NCBI GenBank assembly: GCA_040381075.1
Contig: JBEIHX010000002.1
Location: forward strand, 124,001 to 188,000
Direction: 5' to 3'
Source: JBEIHX01 sp040381075
Lineage (GTDB): Bacteria; Pseudomonadota; Alphaproteobacteria; Caulobacterales; Aquidulcibacteraceae
DNA length: 64,000 nucleotides
Position numbers and translations under genes: made by a program. The notes below the pieces were generated by a model. That model ran no database searches, was not told where the DNA came from, and saw nothing but the letters and a program-made list of their open reading frames with translations. Of this stretch, positions 17,759-26,823 are shown one piece after another (position 1 is the stretch's first letter; every line of letters begins with the position of its first letter).

Positions 17759-19966
17759 ATGATCCAGACTCTCGAACCTCCCGTGACCGCAGACTTGGCC
17801 AGAGAATTCGGCCTAAAGGCTGAGGAATTCGACCGAATCGTGCAGCGGCTCGGACGGACGCCGAACTACACTGAACTTGGCCTGTTCTCGGTCATGTGGT
17901 CGGAGCACTGCTCCTACAAATCCTCCCGGCTGCACCTGAAGCGCCTGCCGACCAGCGGCCCGCAGGTCATTCAGGGCCCGGGGGAAAACGCCGGCGTGGT
18001 CGACATCGGCGACGGACTGTGCGTCGTCTTCAAGATGGAAAGCCATAACCATCCCTCCTTCATCGAGCCTTACCAGGGGGCGGCGACCGGAGTCGGCGGC
18101 ATCATGCGTGACGTCTTCACAATGGGGGCGCGCCCGATCGCCTTGATGAACGCGCTGAGGTTCGGCGCGCCCGATCACCCGAAAACGAGACGTCTCGTCG
18201 CAGGCGTCGTCTCAGGCATTGCCGGGTACGGCAACTGCGTGGGGGTTCCCACAGTCGGCGGTGAAACCAATTTTCACAGCAGCTACAACGGGAATATCCT
18301 GGTCAACGCCATGTGCGTAGGCCTGGCGCGAAGCGACAGACTCTTCAAATCAGCCGCGCGCGGCGTTGGCAACCCAATCGTCTACGTCGGATCGAAGACG
18401 GGGCGCGACGGCATCCATGGCGCGACCATGGCGTCAGCGGAGTTCGATGACGCCTCCCAGGAAAAACGCCCGACTGTGCAGGTGGGCGACCCATTCGTCG
18501 AAAAGCTGCTGATCGAGGCGTGCCTCGAACTGATGGAGTCCGATGCAATCCTGGCGATCCAGGACATGGGCGCGGCCGGCCTTACCTCCTCGTCGATCGA
18601 AATGGCCGCCAAGGGCGGTTCAGGGATTGAACTGATCCTCGACCACGTGCCGCAACGCGAAGAGGGCATGTCGGCTTATGAGATGATGCTGTCGGAGAGC
18701 CAAGAGCGTATGCTCATGGTGCTCAAGCCGGGCCGGGAGCCTGACGCCGAACGGATCATGAAAAAGTGGGGACTGGATGCGGCGGTGATCGGGGTCACCA
18801 CTGACACCGGACGCATTGTGCTCAAACACAGGGGGCAAACGGTTTGCGATCTGCCTCTTGCTCCGCTCGCAGACGAGGCCCCGCTCTACGACCGTCCCTT
18901 CGTGCGCACGCTGCCGCCGGAAGATTTTGACCCCGAGACGGCGCCGGCGCCGGATGATATCGGCGCCGCCCTGATCCGCATTATGGCGTCGCCGGACATG
19001 GCGTCAAAGGCGTGGATCTGGGAGCAGTATGACCGTCATGTCATGGGAGACACCGCTGCAGACAGCGGCGGCGACGCCGCCGTCGTGCGCGTACACGGGA
19101 CACACAAAGCCATAGCGATATCCTGTGACGTGACACCCCGATACTGCGAGGCGGATCCCTACGCAGGAGGAATGCAGGCGGTCGCGGAGTGTTATCGCAA
19201 TCTGTCAGCAGTCGGCGCCCGCCCACTCGCGGTCACAGACAACCTTAACTTCGGCAATCCGGAACGCCCCGAAATCATGGGCCAGATTGTGGGCGCCATA
19301 GACGGCATGGCGCGAGCCTGTTCTGCCCTGGGTTTTCCGGTCGTCTCCGGAAACGTCTCACTGTACAACGAAACCAATGGCGAGGCGATCAAGCCAACTC
19401 CGGCGATCGGAGGCGTCGGACTCCTGGAGGACGTGCGCATCCGTGCAGGATATGACCGCATGCGCCCGGACGACCAGCTGATTTTGATTGGGGCCACGTC
19501 CGGCCATATGGGGCAGTCGTTGTATCTGCGCGAAGTGGTCGGATTGGAACGTGGCGCAGCGCCCCCGGTCGATCTCGCGGCTGAACAGCGCGCAGGCATT
19601 CTGGTGCGCAAGATCATCGCCGGCGGTCTTTCCGATTGCGTCCATGACATATCTGACGGCGGGTTGCTATGCGCCGCCGCTGAGATGGCGCTCGCCAGCA
19701 GGACTGGCCTTACTCTGGAAAAACCAGACGCCATGCCCGCCCACCTCTACTATTTCGGCGAAGACCAGGCGCGCTATCTGATCGCAGCACGACCGCCGCA
19801 GGCTGATGAAATTCTCAGACTGGCGGAGCTGAGCTCCATACCAGCCCGGCGGATCGGCGCTGCCGGAGGATTGACGGTCGCCGGCGAGGATTTCGCAGTC
19901 GCACTGTCAGACCTGCGCAACGCGCATGAAGGATGGATGCCCCGCTACATGGCCGGCAAAGACTAG
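17759..19966 (+). CDS. purL: FGAM synthase large subunit PurL (small type)
   Basis: PurL converts FGAR to FGAM using ATP and ammonia delivered by PurQ. The 735-residue protein is the short PurL that needs PurS and PurQ. It shows the MWSEHCSYKSS segment near residue 40, SHNHPS in the first AIR-synthase fold, and a repeated fold in the C-terminal half (DNLNFGNPERPE, VSGNVSLYNET). A longer frame reaches 17654, but ATG at 17759 gives the conserved N-terminus. The stop is followed after 11 bases by the bolA-family gene. Confidence 0.95.
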   Translation: MIQTLEPPVTADLAREFGLKAEEFDRIVQRLGRTPNYTELGLFSVMWSEHCSYKSSRLHLKRLPTSGPQVIQGPGENAGVVDIGDGLCVVFKMESHNHPSFIEPYQGAATGVGGIMRDVFTMGARPIALMNALRFGAPDHPKTRRLVAGVVSGIAGYGNCVGVPTVGGETNFHSSYNGNILVNAMCVGLARSDRLFKSAARGVGNPIVYVGSKTGRDGIHGATMASAEFDDASQEKRPTVQVGDPFVEKLLIEACLELMESDAILAIQDMGAAGLTSSSIEMAAKGGSGIELILDHVPQREEGMSAYEMMLSESQERMLMVLKPGREPDAERIMKKWGLDAAVIGVTTDTGRIVLKHRGQTVCDLPLAPLADEAPLYDRPFVRTLPPEDFDPETAPAPDDIGAALIRIMASPDMASKAWIWEQYDRHVMGDTAADSGGDAAVVRVHGTHKAIAISCDVTPRYCEADPYAGGMQAVAECYRNLSAVGARPLAVTDNLNFGNPERPEIMGQIVGAIDGMARACSALGFPVVSGNVSLYNETNGEAIKPTPAIGGVGLLEDVRIRAGYDRMRPDDQLILIGATSGHMGQSLYLREVVGLERGAAPPVDLAAEQRAGILVRKIIAGGLSDCVHDISDGGLLCAAAEMALASRTGLTLEKPDAMPAHLYYFGEDQARYLIAARPPQADEILRLAELSSIPARRIGAAGGLTVAGEDFAVALSDLRNAHEGWMPRYMAGKD

Positions 19967-19977
19967 GAAAGACACAC

Positions 19978-20208
19978 ATGCCGATGCCCGCAACCGAGAT
20001 TGAAACGCTGCTGCGCGAAGCATTTCCCGACGCCCAGATTGATATCATCGATCTTGCCGGCGACGGTGATCACTATAAGGCGCGGGTTATTTCGCAGGCC
20101 TTCGCCGGCAAGTCCCGCGTGGCCCAACACCAGATGGTCTACGCCGCCCTGAAGGGTCGAATGGGCGGAGTTCTCCACGCCCTGGCGCTGGAGACGCGCG
20201 CGCCCTGA
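19978..20208 (+). CDS. BolA-family protein
   Basis: The small 76-residue protein matches the BolA/IbaG family (IETLLREAFPDAQIDIIDLAGDGDHYKARVIS; HQMVYAALKGRMGG). BolA proteins pair with monothiol glutaredoxins in iron-sulfur handling. In many alphaproteobacteria a BolA gene and a glutaredoxin gene follow purL; the glutaredoxin gene is not present here, where an IS630-type element begins about eight bases after the stop. ATG at 19978 is 11 bases after purL, so it is probably read from the purine operon. Confidence 0.85.
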   Translation: MPMPATEIETLLREAFPDAQIDIIDLAGDGDHYKARVISQAFAGKSRVAQHQMVYAALKGRMGGVLHALALETRAP

Positions 20209-20215
20209 TTGCCCC

Positions 20216-21396
20216 CAGTGTGTCGACCCGCAATTGTCGACTGAGGTCTGCGCTGCAACTGATTTGCGGGCGGGATCATAGCTATGACGCGGCCGATCAA
20301 GAAACTGCATGCGGAGCCTGACGTCGTTCGGGAATTGCGGCGGCGGGCGACAGCTCCAACCAGCACGGTCAGGGAGCGCGATCGTGCGGAAATCATTCTT
20401 TTGCGTATCGAAGGCGTCGGCGTCGATGCGGTTGACGGGAAGCTCGGTACAACGAGCAAGCGCGTGTCGATGTGGGCACGGCGTTTCGAGCTCCACGGCC
20501 TTGATGGGCTGAAGGATAAGGCCGGGCGTGGGCGCAAGCCATCGATCCCGACGCAGAAGATCGAGCGCGTCGTCACCGAGGTGACGCGACCGCCGCCGAA
20601 CCGCCAGCGCTGGAGCGTACGCAGCATGAGCCGACACTCTGGCGTCTCGGCGAGCTCTGTGCAGCGGATCTGGTCGAAGAACGAGTTGAAGCCCCACATC
20701 ACCCGCACCTTCAAGCTTTCAAATGATCCTGACTTTGAACGAAAATTCTGGGATGTGGTCGGCCTCTATCTCAATCCACCGGTGAACGCGCTGGTTCTGT
20801 GTTGCGACGAAAGGAGCCAGTGTCAGGCGCTTGAGCGCACCCAGCCAAGCCTGCCTCTGGCGCCGGGGCGACCCAAGACGATGACCCACGACTACACGCG
20901 CCACGGTACGATTACCCTATTCGCAGCGCTGATCGCCGCGACCGGCAAGCTGATCACGCGCACAGAGGGCAGCCACACGCACGTCGAGTGGTTACGTTTC
21001 CTCAAACAGATCGACCGCGAAACGCCGAAGGAGCTCGATCTGCACCTGATCGCCGACAACTATGCAACCCACCAGCATCCGAACGTGAAAGCGTGGCTCG
21101 CGCGCCATCCCCGCTTCAAGATGCATGTCACGCCGACATCCTCCTCCTGGCTCAATCTGGTCGAGCGCTTCTTCGCAGACCTGACCGCTGACGTGATCCG
21201 CTCAGGAAGTTTCGCTTCGGTCGGCGAGCTGGTCGCCGATATCAAGGCCTATCTGGCCGAACGCAACGAAACGCCGAAGCCCTACGGATGGAAGGCGACA
21301 GGCGAAGCAATCCTCGAAAAAATCCGCCGCGCCCGCGCCGCCCACGACAACGCCGCAGCATGAGTTCTTGGTGGTCATTTGAGAGTCATGACACTA
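20216..21396 (+). mobile_element. IS630-family insertion sequence
   Basis: An element of about 1.18 kb. Imperfect terminal inverted repeats are visible: GTGTGTCGACCCGCAATTGTC at 20218-20238 and, on the other strand, GTGTCATGACTCTCAAATGAC at 21394-21374 (14 of 21 match). The right end is flanked by TA (21395-21396), the dinucleotide IS630 elements duplicate; the left flank reads CA (20216-20217), so one copy appears mutated. The single transposase gene is intact. It sits between bolA and the convergent DUF3108 gene. Confidence 0.8.
20284..21363 (+). CDS. IS630-family transposase
   Basis: A 359-residue transposase with an N-terminal helix-turn-helix region (about residues 10-140, including LGTTSKRVSMWARRF) and a DDE catalytic core: Asp175 (CCDERSQ), Asp258 (LIADNYATH) and Glu294 (NLVERFFADL). 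All three catalytic residues are present and the frame is uninterrupted, so it may be active. It fills most of the element, leaving about 65 bp on the left and 30 bp on the right for the ends. Confidence 0.93.
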   Translation: MTRPIKKLHAEPDVVRELRRRATAPTSTVRERDRAEIILLRIEGVGVDAVDGKLGTTSKRVSMWARRFELHGLDGLKDKAGRGRKPSIPTQKIERVVTEVTRPPPNRQRWSVRSMSRHSGVSASSVQRIWSKNELKPHITRTFKLSNDPDFERKFWDVVGLYLNPPVNALVLCCDERSQCQALERTQPSLPLAPGRPKTMTHDYTRHGTITLFAALIAATGKLITRTEGSHTHVEWLRFLKQIDRETPKELDLHLIADNYATHQHPNVKAWLARHPRFKMHVTPTSSSWLNLVERFFADLTADVIRSGSFASVGELVADIKAYLAERNETPKPYGWKATGEAILEKIRRARAAHDNAAA

Positions 21397-22395
21397 GGGC
21401 GCACGAATGATGCGCCGCAGGCGGATCGTGGCGCGGCCGATGGGGGTCGCAGCCGCTACCTTGCAGGGCGGCGCGAAGTAAGGATGTGCGTCCAGGGCAA
21501 ATGTGATCTCACCATCCGGCAGACGCTTAAGAAGATCCGAGCGGGTGCGGTACCCCGCAATCCGCGTCTGACGCATCCGGCACGACAGCACCGGGCCTTG
21601 ATAGGCGTGACCGGAGACGTGTCCAATCCTTGCCCTGTCAAAGCTCACATCATAGACATAGCGACCGTCAAAGACGCGTTGGCTCGGCGGACAGGCGCGT
21701 GTGGCGGCCACGTCCAGCCCCATTGAGATCATGGTCGAGAGCGGGTCGCGACCCACGCGTTTGTGCGCCTCGCTGGGCGCAGGATCTCCCTCATACCCAA
21801 AGGCAGGGTGTGCGCGCACAACGACGCCGGTTGCGTCCTTTCGCACCTGGATTTTTCGGGTCGATCCAGCATAGGAGTGATCGAGGTCGTAGGTCTCGGG
21901 ACTGACGCCCTGGTTCTGGCGGCGGCCACTCGCCCGCGCGGTCAGATCCGTGTCCGCAAACAGCGCGGCAAGTCCGGCTGATCGTATCTGCCCTTCGGCG
22001 GTATAGGCGCCGGCGTACAGTCGAACGCTCAGGAAAGCGTCTCCCAGCGCAATCACACGATACGCCTCGCCATCGTAGAGCAGCGTCAAGGTCTCGGCCC
22101 GCGCCGGGGTAATGACGGCGGAGGCCGACGCCGCAACACCCGCCGCGACAAGGCGCAAAGCGCGCAGCCCCCCCGCCTGCGGGAACGCTCGCCGGGTCGT
22201 CTCGAACGCAGAACCAATCTGCTTCGCGCCGCAGGCCACCGCAGCGCCGGCAGCGCGCCATGCTGCTGCAGACGGTCGACACAGCAGGTGCGTCAGATGG
22301 CGCAGCAGCGACTGCCACGCGCGATCGGGCGACAAAGACACCCTCACAACTCCACCCTCAGAACCGGTCGATCTGACCCGCCCGGCACACAGCAC
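21394..22395 (-). CDS. DUF3108 secreted or periplasmic protein
   Basis: The C-terminal 230 residues match DUF3108, an uncharacterised periplasmic family: the LTLLYDGEAYRVIALGD start, DPLSTMISMG, and VFDGRYVYDVSF. A signal-peptide-like stretch (ALRLVAAGVAASASAVITPARA) precedes the domain at about residues 80-101 of the longest frame, so the N-region is unusually long. The start is unsure: GTG at 22395 gives 333 residues; GTG at 22347, preceded by GGAG, is an equally good candidate; the real start may lie even closer to the signal peptide. The stop TAG is formed by the TA at the IS630 junction plus the first base of the element. Function unknown. Confidence 0.75.
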   Translation of the reverse strand: MLCAGRVRSTGSEGGVVRVSLSPDRAWQSLLRHLTHLLCRPSAAAWRAAGAAVACGAKQIGSAFETTRRAFPQAGGLRALRLVAAGVAASASAVITPARAETLTLLYDGEAYRVIALGDAFLSVRLYAGAYTAEGQIRSAGLAALFADTDLTARASGRRQNQGVSPETYDLDHSYAGSTRKIQVRKDATGVVVRAHPAFGYEGDPAPSEAHKRVGRDPLSTMISMGLDVAATRACPPSQRVFDGRYVYDVSFDRARIGHVSGHAYQGPVLSCRMRQTRIAGYRTRSDLLKRLPDGEITFALDAHPYFAPPCKVAAATPIGRATIRLRRIIRAP

Positions 22396-22431
22396 ATGAG
22401 TGCAAACTGCCCGCCGCCGCCCGGAACCCGA

Positions 22432-22752
22432 TCAACGCCAGGACCTCGCCAGCGCCTGCCCAGCCGTGAAGACCACAACCGGCGGGCCAGCATCGCGCAC
22501 GGCTCGCCGCCATAAGCGGTTGGCGGCAGCTGCAAGCGCGCGGCGCTGGAACCGCTCAGAGCAGCGCGCCGCGTCTGCGTCGCACAATCCTGCTGGGTCA
22601 ATCCTGATGGGCCCCGATCCCTGCGCCCGGCTGCCTGGAGCCGCCTGCCTCGGTTCACAGGCTTTGGCCCGCTTGCCTCGGCGAGACCTGCGCATGGTCG
22701 GCTTCCAGGCAGCTGCGCCCCCCCGCAGCCCCCATGCCGGAGATGGGCCCAT
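22432..22752 (-). other. Unassigned open frame after the polyprenyl synthase gene
   Basis: Between the DUF3108 gene and the polyprenyl synthase gene lie about 360 bp. The best frame there encodes 106 residues, starts with ATG seven bases after the upstream stop, and has a moderately protein-like second half (DADAARCSERFQRRALAAAA). The first half is low-complexity and rich in Arg, Gly and Pro. I recognise no family. It may be a real small gene, a remnant, or chance in GC-rich DNA. Confidence 0.2.
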
Positions 22753-22758
22753 CGAGCC

Positions 22759-23769
22759 TCAGAATGCGCGGTCCACGCAGAAATCCGCCAGGTCTGCAAG
22801 CAGGTCTGCAATGCGCCCCCGTGGTGCGTCCGCCAGAGCCGCCTTCGCGGCGTCGGCGTAGGATTGCGCACGGCGCAGGGTTTCAGCAATCGCATCGTGA
22901 CCTGCAAGAATGCTCAGCGCACGCTCGAAATCACCAGCGTTTTGCGCTCCGCCCATGGTGCGCCGCCAGAATTCCATTTCCTCAGCATCCGCAGACTCGC
23001 GCGCGATCAGCACCGGCATTGTTATCTTGCCCTCGCGGAAATCGTCGCCTGCAGATTTCCCCATGACTGCAGCAAGGCCGCCGTAGTCCAACGCGTCATC
23101 GACAAGCTGGAATGCAAGGCCAAGGTTGCGGCCATAAGCCTCAAGAGCGGCCTCCTGGCGCGCATCCGCGCCAGAGACGACCGCGCCGGCCTGCGCCGCG
23201 GCGGCAAACAGGGCGGCCGTCTTGGCGTCAACGATTCGCAGATAGTGGTCGAGTTCCGCCGCCGCATCGTGGACAGCCGCGAGTTGCATCACCTCGCCCT
23301 CGGCGATGACGCTGGCGGCCCGCGCAAGAATATCGAGCACCCGCAGATCGCCGGTCTCCACCATCAGGTTGAACGAACGCGCAAACAGGAAATCTCCCAC
23401 CAGCACGCTTGCAGAATTGCCCCAGATCCGATGCGCCGTGAGCCGCCCGCGGCGCAAATCGCTTTCATCAACGACGTCATCGTGCAGCAGGGTCGCTGAG
23501 TGGATGAACTCCACGGCCGCAGCGAGGCAATGCGCCCGCCGGCCGGCGTGGCCAAACAGCCCCGCCGCCGCGAGCGTGATCATGGGACGCAGGCGCTTGC
23601 CGCCAGCGTCGATCAGATGCGCAGCCAGATCGGGAATGAGGCCCACCGGACTGTCAAGACGCTCGACGATCAATGCATTGGTTGCAGCGAGATCGCCCTC
23701 AAGAAGGCGCGCAAGCTCATCCGGCGGCGTAGGGGCCAATTCGGCGATGGCTTCGGCTTTCGCGCGCAC
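22759..23769 (-). CDS. Long-chain polyprenyl diphosphate synthase
   Basis: This trans-prenyltransferase extends farnesyl or geranylgeranyl diphosphate with isopentenyl units to make the ubiquinone side chain. The 336-residue protein carries GGKRLRPM, the first aspartate-rich motif LLHDDVVDESD and the second motif LVDDALDYGG. Length fits octaprenyl or decaprenyl synthases; the chain length cannot be read from the sequence. The start is GTG at 23769. It is divergent from the methyltransferase gene, a common alphaproteobacterial layout. Confidence 0.9.
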   Translation of the reverse strand: MRAKAEAIAELAPTPPDELARLLEGDLAATNALIVERLDSPVGLIPDLAAHLIDAGGKRLRPMITLAAAGLFGHAGRRAHCLAAAVEFIHSATLLHDDVVDESDLRRGRLTAHRIWGNSASVLVGDFLFARSFNLMVETGDLRVLDILARAASVIAEGEVMQLAAVHDAAAELDHYLRIVDAKTAALFAAAAQAGAVVSGADARQEAALEAYGRNLGLAFQLVDDALDYGGLAAVMGKSAGDDFREGKITMPVLIARESADAEEMEFWRRTMGGAQNAGDFERALSILAGHDAIAETLRRAQSYADAAKAALADAPRGRIADLLADLADFCVDRAF

Positions 23770-24117
23770 GTCGATGGCTCACCTCAGGGGCGACGGCGCT
23801 GCACCGTCGAAAGAAACAGATCTCGCGCCCGCAGCGCCCGGCTCAAGCGGCCAGACGCCGCAGCGGCGCGCCATACAGCGCTCAGCGGCAGTCGTGGGAT
23901 ATCCTGCCGCCAATGACGTCACGATAGGGGGTTGGTGAGAAAGGGGTCAAGTTCTCCACTCCGCAGCTGAACACTTTCGCTGCCGAGCGCAGCCCCATCA
24001 CAGGCCCGGGCAGGGAAGCCCACTGGGTTCTTTGGGCGTCCTGGGGCAGACTGGCGCGGTGATGAGAGCGCCCAGGGCGGAGCGCCTGCGATGGGCCGGC
24101 GGGTACGAGGTATGTGA
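23770..24117. other. Divergent spacer without a gene
   Basis: The 348 bp lie between the divergent polyprenyl synthase and methyltransferase genes. I checked both strands for a short DUF2007-type gene, often found at this position in relatives, and saw none. No clear promoter hexamers stand out. Confidence 0.4.
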
Positions 24118-24852
24118 ATGGCGACTGAAACGGTTGACCGACTGCTCGCCGGGCGGCTGTGCATCACCCAACCTTTGGTTGGCTACCGCGTCAACGCCGA
24201 TACCCTGCTGCTCGCCGCCGCAGTGACCGCCCCGCCTCACGGCGCCGGCCTGGAAATTGGCTGCGGCGTCGGCGGCGCGCTGCTCGCGGCCGCACTCGCC
24301 AATCCCGCAGCATCGTTCGTGGGGGTTGAACAGGACGCGGCGACAGCAGAGCTTGCGCACCGCAACATCAAGGCGAATGGGCTGGGTGGACGCGTCAGAC
24401 TGCTTACAGGGGACGGCCTCTCGCTCGATCGAACGCACGAGAACCGCTACGATATCGCGTTCGCCAATCCACCCTACTTCGAGGGTGGGACGATGCGCCC
24501 GCCGCTCGAGGAGCGGCGCGCAGCGCGTGTGGCCATCAAACCGGTTGATGCCTGGGTCAAGGCCCTGGCCAAGGCCGCTCAACCGGGCGGCGCCATTGCG
24601 ATGATCCATCGGGCCGAGCGGCTTGCAGACATACTCGCTGCGTGCGCCGGTCGCGTCGGCGGCGTCAGCGTTCTCGGCGTACATGCCCGCGCCGGCGCGC
24701 CGGCGACCCGGGTTCTGGTGACCGGCAGAAAGGGATCGCGCGGGCCTCTGCGGCTCCTGCCGGGCCTGGTGCTCCACGAAGGAGAGGGATGGACTGACCA
24801 GGCGAGCCGGCTGTTCACGGGCGAAGAGCGTCTGAGCGCACTCTGGTCCTGA
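24118..24852 (+). CDS. tRNA1(Val) adenine-N6 methyltransferase-like protein
   Basis: A 244-residue SAM-dependent methyltransferase of the TrmN6/YfiC type, which modifies adenine 37 of valine tRNA in E. coli. The N-terminal RLCITQPLVGYRVNADTLLLAA segment, the SAM loop LEIGCGVGGALLA (about residue 45) and the catalytic motif NPPY in FANPPYFEGG (about residue 120) are all present. NPPY indicates methylation of an exocyclic amino nitrogen. The exact substrate is inferred from the family; a ribosomal RNA target is possible. Confidence 0.75.
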   Translation: MATETVDRLLAGRLCITQPLVGYRVNADTLLLAAAVTAPPHGAGLEIGCGVGGALLAAALANPAASFVGVEQDAATAELAHRNIKANGLGGRVRLLTGDGLSLDRTHENRYDIAFANPPYFEGGTMRPPLEERRAARVAIKPVDAWVKALAKAAQPGGAIAMIHRAERLADILAACAGRVGGVSVLGVHARAGAPATRVLVTGRKGSRGPLRLLPGLVLHEGEGWTDQASRLFTGEERLSALWS

Positions 24853-24950
24853 GCGTCCAGCACCGAGGCTGCGTCCGGCGCCGCAGCGCAGGCCGCGCAG
24901 GTGGCGGCGCGGTCCGATACAGCATGGCCAAGGCCATCGCACCAGCGACG

Positions 24951-25958
24951 TTATCCGAAGTCCTGGCTGCCTGCAGCCGCGCCGGCGGGGCTGTGTGCCG
25001 ACCCGTCTGACGCCAGAACGCGGGGCAGCTTGAAGACGACATCCTCGCGCGTCACAGTCACCTCGGTCACGTTAACCTGGAACCTTTCCGCGCAAGCGGC
25101 GATCAGCTCCTCGACCAGATCCTCCGGAGCGCTCGCACCCGCCGTGACGCCGAGCGTGTCAACGTCGGCGAACCATGACCAGTCGACGTCGGCCGCTGCG
25201 GCGATGAGACGGGCTTCGCGCGCGCCGGCGCGGCTGGCGACTTCCACGAGGCGCACAGAGTTTGACGAATTCGGGGCCCCGATCACCAGAACCAGGTCGC
25301 ATGCCGATGCGAGCTCCTTGACGGCGTGCTGACGGTTCGTCGTTGCGTAGCAGATGTCTTCCTTGTGCGGAGGCGCAATTGCGGGGAACCGGGCCTGAAG
25401 CGCGCCCACCACGGCGGCCGTGTCGTCGACCGAAAGCGTTGTCTGGGTTACGAAGGCCAACCGTTCCGGGTCGCGCGGCGCGAACGCGCGCGCATCCTCC
25501 ACGGTCTCGATCAGGGTGACGGCGCCCAACGGCAGCTGCCCCATCGTGCCAATGACCTCAGGATGGCCAGCGTGACCGATCAGCACAATCTCACGACCGG
25601 CGTCATGATGGCGCTGGGCCTCGACGTGAACCTTCGAGACCAGCGGACAGGTGGCGTCAACATAGATGAGGTTGCGGCGCGCTGCCTCGGCAGGAACGCA
25701 TTTCGGAACGCCGTGCGCCGAAAAGATGACAGGCCGGTCATCCGGGCACTGGTCCAGTTCCTCCACAAAAACGGCGCCGAGCCGCTGCAAACGCTCGACG
25801 ACATGGCGGTTATGCACGATCTCATGGCGCACATAGACAGGCGCGCCCCATCGCGCGATGGCCTGTTCGACGATTTGAATGGCGCGATCAACGCCGGCGC
25901 AGAAGCCCCGCGGGGCTGCCAGAAGGATGCGAAGCGAACGTACCGCGGGCGGGCTCAT
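24951..25958 (-). CDS. ispH: 4-hydroxy-3-methylbut-2-enyl diphosphate reductase
   Basis: IspH catalyses the last step of the MEP pathway, producing isopentenyl and dimethylallyl diphosphate with a [4Fe-4S] cluster. The 335-residue protein has the three cluster cysteines (Cys20 in PRGFCAGVDRA; DATCPLVSKVH; EDICYATTNRQ), the FSAHGV and IGHAGHPEV histidine motifs, and GAPNSSNS. It provides precursors for the polyprenyl synthase encoded nearby. It is divergent from the lipoprotein gene at 26127. Confidence 0.95.
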   Translation of the reverse strand: MSPPAVRSLRILLAAPRGFCAGVDRAIQIVEQAIARWGAPVYVRHEIVHNRHVVERLQRLGAVFVEELDQCPDDRPVIFSAHGVPKCVPAEAARRNLIYVDATCPLVSKVHVEAQRHHDAGREIVLIGHAGHPEVIGTMGQLPLGAVTLIETVEDARAFAPRDPERLAFVTQTTLSVDDTAAVVGALQARFPAIAPPHKEDICYATTNRQHAVKELASACDLVLVIGAPNSSNSVRLVEVASRAGAREARLIAAAADVDWSWFADVDTLGVTAGASAPEDLVEELIAACAERFQVNVTEVTVTREDVVFKLPRVLASDGSAHSPAGAAAGSQDFG

Positions 25959-26126
25959 GGTGCAGGCTCTTTCAGGCGCCCAGGCGGATTGCGCAAGCGT
26001 CTTGCGAACTGTATCACGCCAAGGCCCGGATCACAGCTGGACGCGGTCGCGAGGCCCATCCTGTTCCAGCCATGGATGTCGGGCCTGGCGCCGGGTATCG
26101 GCGGCGCGCCGCATGTTGGAGCGTTC

Positions 26127-26816
26127 ATGCCTGCTCGTCTCTTCGCCCCTCATTCAGCTGCGTCCGGTCCCGCAACGGCCGCGCCTGAACCTGCATATGG
26201 TGCGCCTGAGTCTGCGTCAGGCGCCCTCCCCGCAGGTCGGACCGCCCGTACGCGCCGCCGGGCCGCAGGCGTTTCGCTCGCGCTGGCCTGCGCAGCCCTG
26301 CTCGCGGGGTGCGCCGGCAATGCGGCCAACTCCAGCACGCCCAACGCCGGTCCCTGCCCGTCCGCCCGGGTCCTGTGGGACGCCGCCCGCCTTGTGGAGA
26401 TCAGGGACAACAACCAGCGCTATGAAAATGTCGGCTTCACGGGGGAGGTGCGCAAGGTCACCGGACTGTGCCGCTACGTCGCCGATCAGCCGATCGTGAT
26501 GAAGATCGACATCGACTTCGGGTTTGGGCGGGGGCCTGCTGCGGCTGGTGCAACACACAACTACCGCTATTTCGTCGCGGTGACCCGCCGCGACCTCGCG
26601 GTTGTGAGCAAGGAATATTTCGACCTCCCGGTTGAGTTTCGCCGCGGCGAGGAACGGATGTCGGGCCGTCAGACGATTTCCGAAATCGTAATCCCGCGCG
26701 CGAGCGACCAGATTTCAGGGGCGAATTTCGAAATCCTGGTCGGCTTCGACCTGACGCCCGAACAGCTGCAGTTCAACCGCGAAGGCCGCCGGTTCCTGAT
26801 TACCCCGCAGGGCTGA
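26127..26816 (+). CDS. Lipoprotein of unknown function
   Basis: A 229-residue protein with a lipobox (LALACAALLAGC, cysteine near residue 61) but an unusually long N-region of about 45 residues rich in Ala, Pro and Arg. ATG at 26127 is chosen because GGAG lies five bases ahead; no start codon lies closer to the lipobox. The mature part is mixed alpha/beta with a conserved-looking segment ending EQLQFNREGRRFLI. No family recognised. It ends seven bases before argS, so the two are probably co-transcribed. Longer upstream readings in this frame only run antisense through ispH. Confidence 0.65.
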   Translation: MPARLFAPHSAASGPATAAPEPAYGAPESASGALPAGRTARTRRRAAGVSLALACAALLAGCAGNAANSSTPNAGPCPSARVLWDAARLVEIRDNNQRYENVGFTGEVRKVTGLCRYVADQPIVMKIDIDFGFGRGPAAAGATHNYRYFVAVTRRDLAVVSKEYFDLPVEFRRGEERMSGRQTISEIVIPRASDQISGANFEILVGFDLTPEQLQFNREGRRFLITPQG

Positions 26817-26823
26817 CGCCACC

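Noticed and set aside
18219..18227. TTGCCGGGT inside purL as a regulator site
   Set aside because: It is within coding sequence without the extended element; it shows that the nine-base core occurs by chance.
23998..24942. A 314-residue minus-strand frame
   Set aside because: It is antisense to the methyltransferase gene, which has clear SAM and NPPY motifs; the shadow has no family resemblance.
25326..26126. Long N-terminal extension of the lipoprotein at 26127
   Set aside because: The extension is antisense through ispH and would bury the signal peptide; ATG at 26127 has a good ribosome-binding site.
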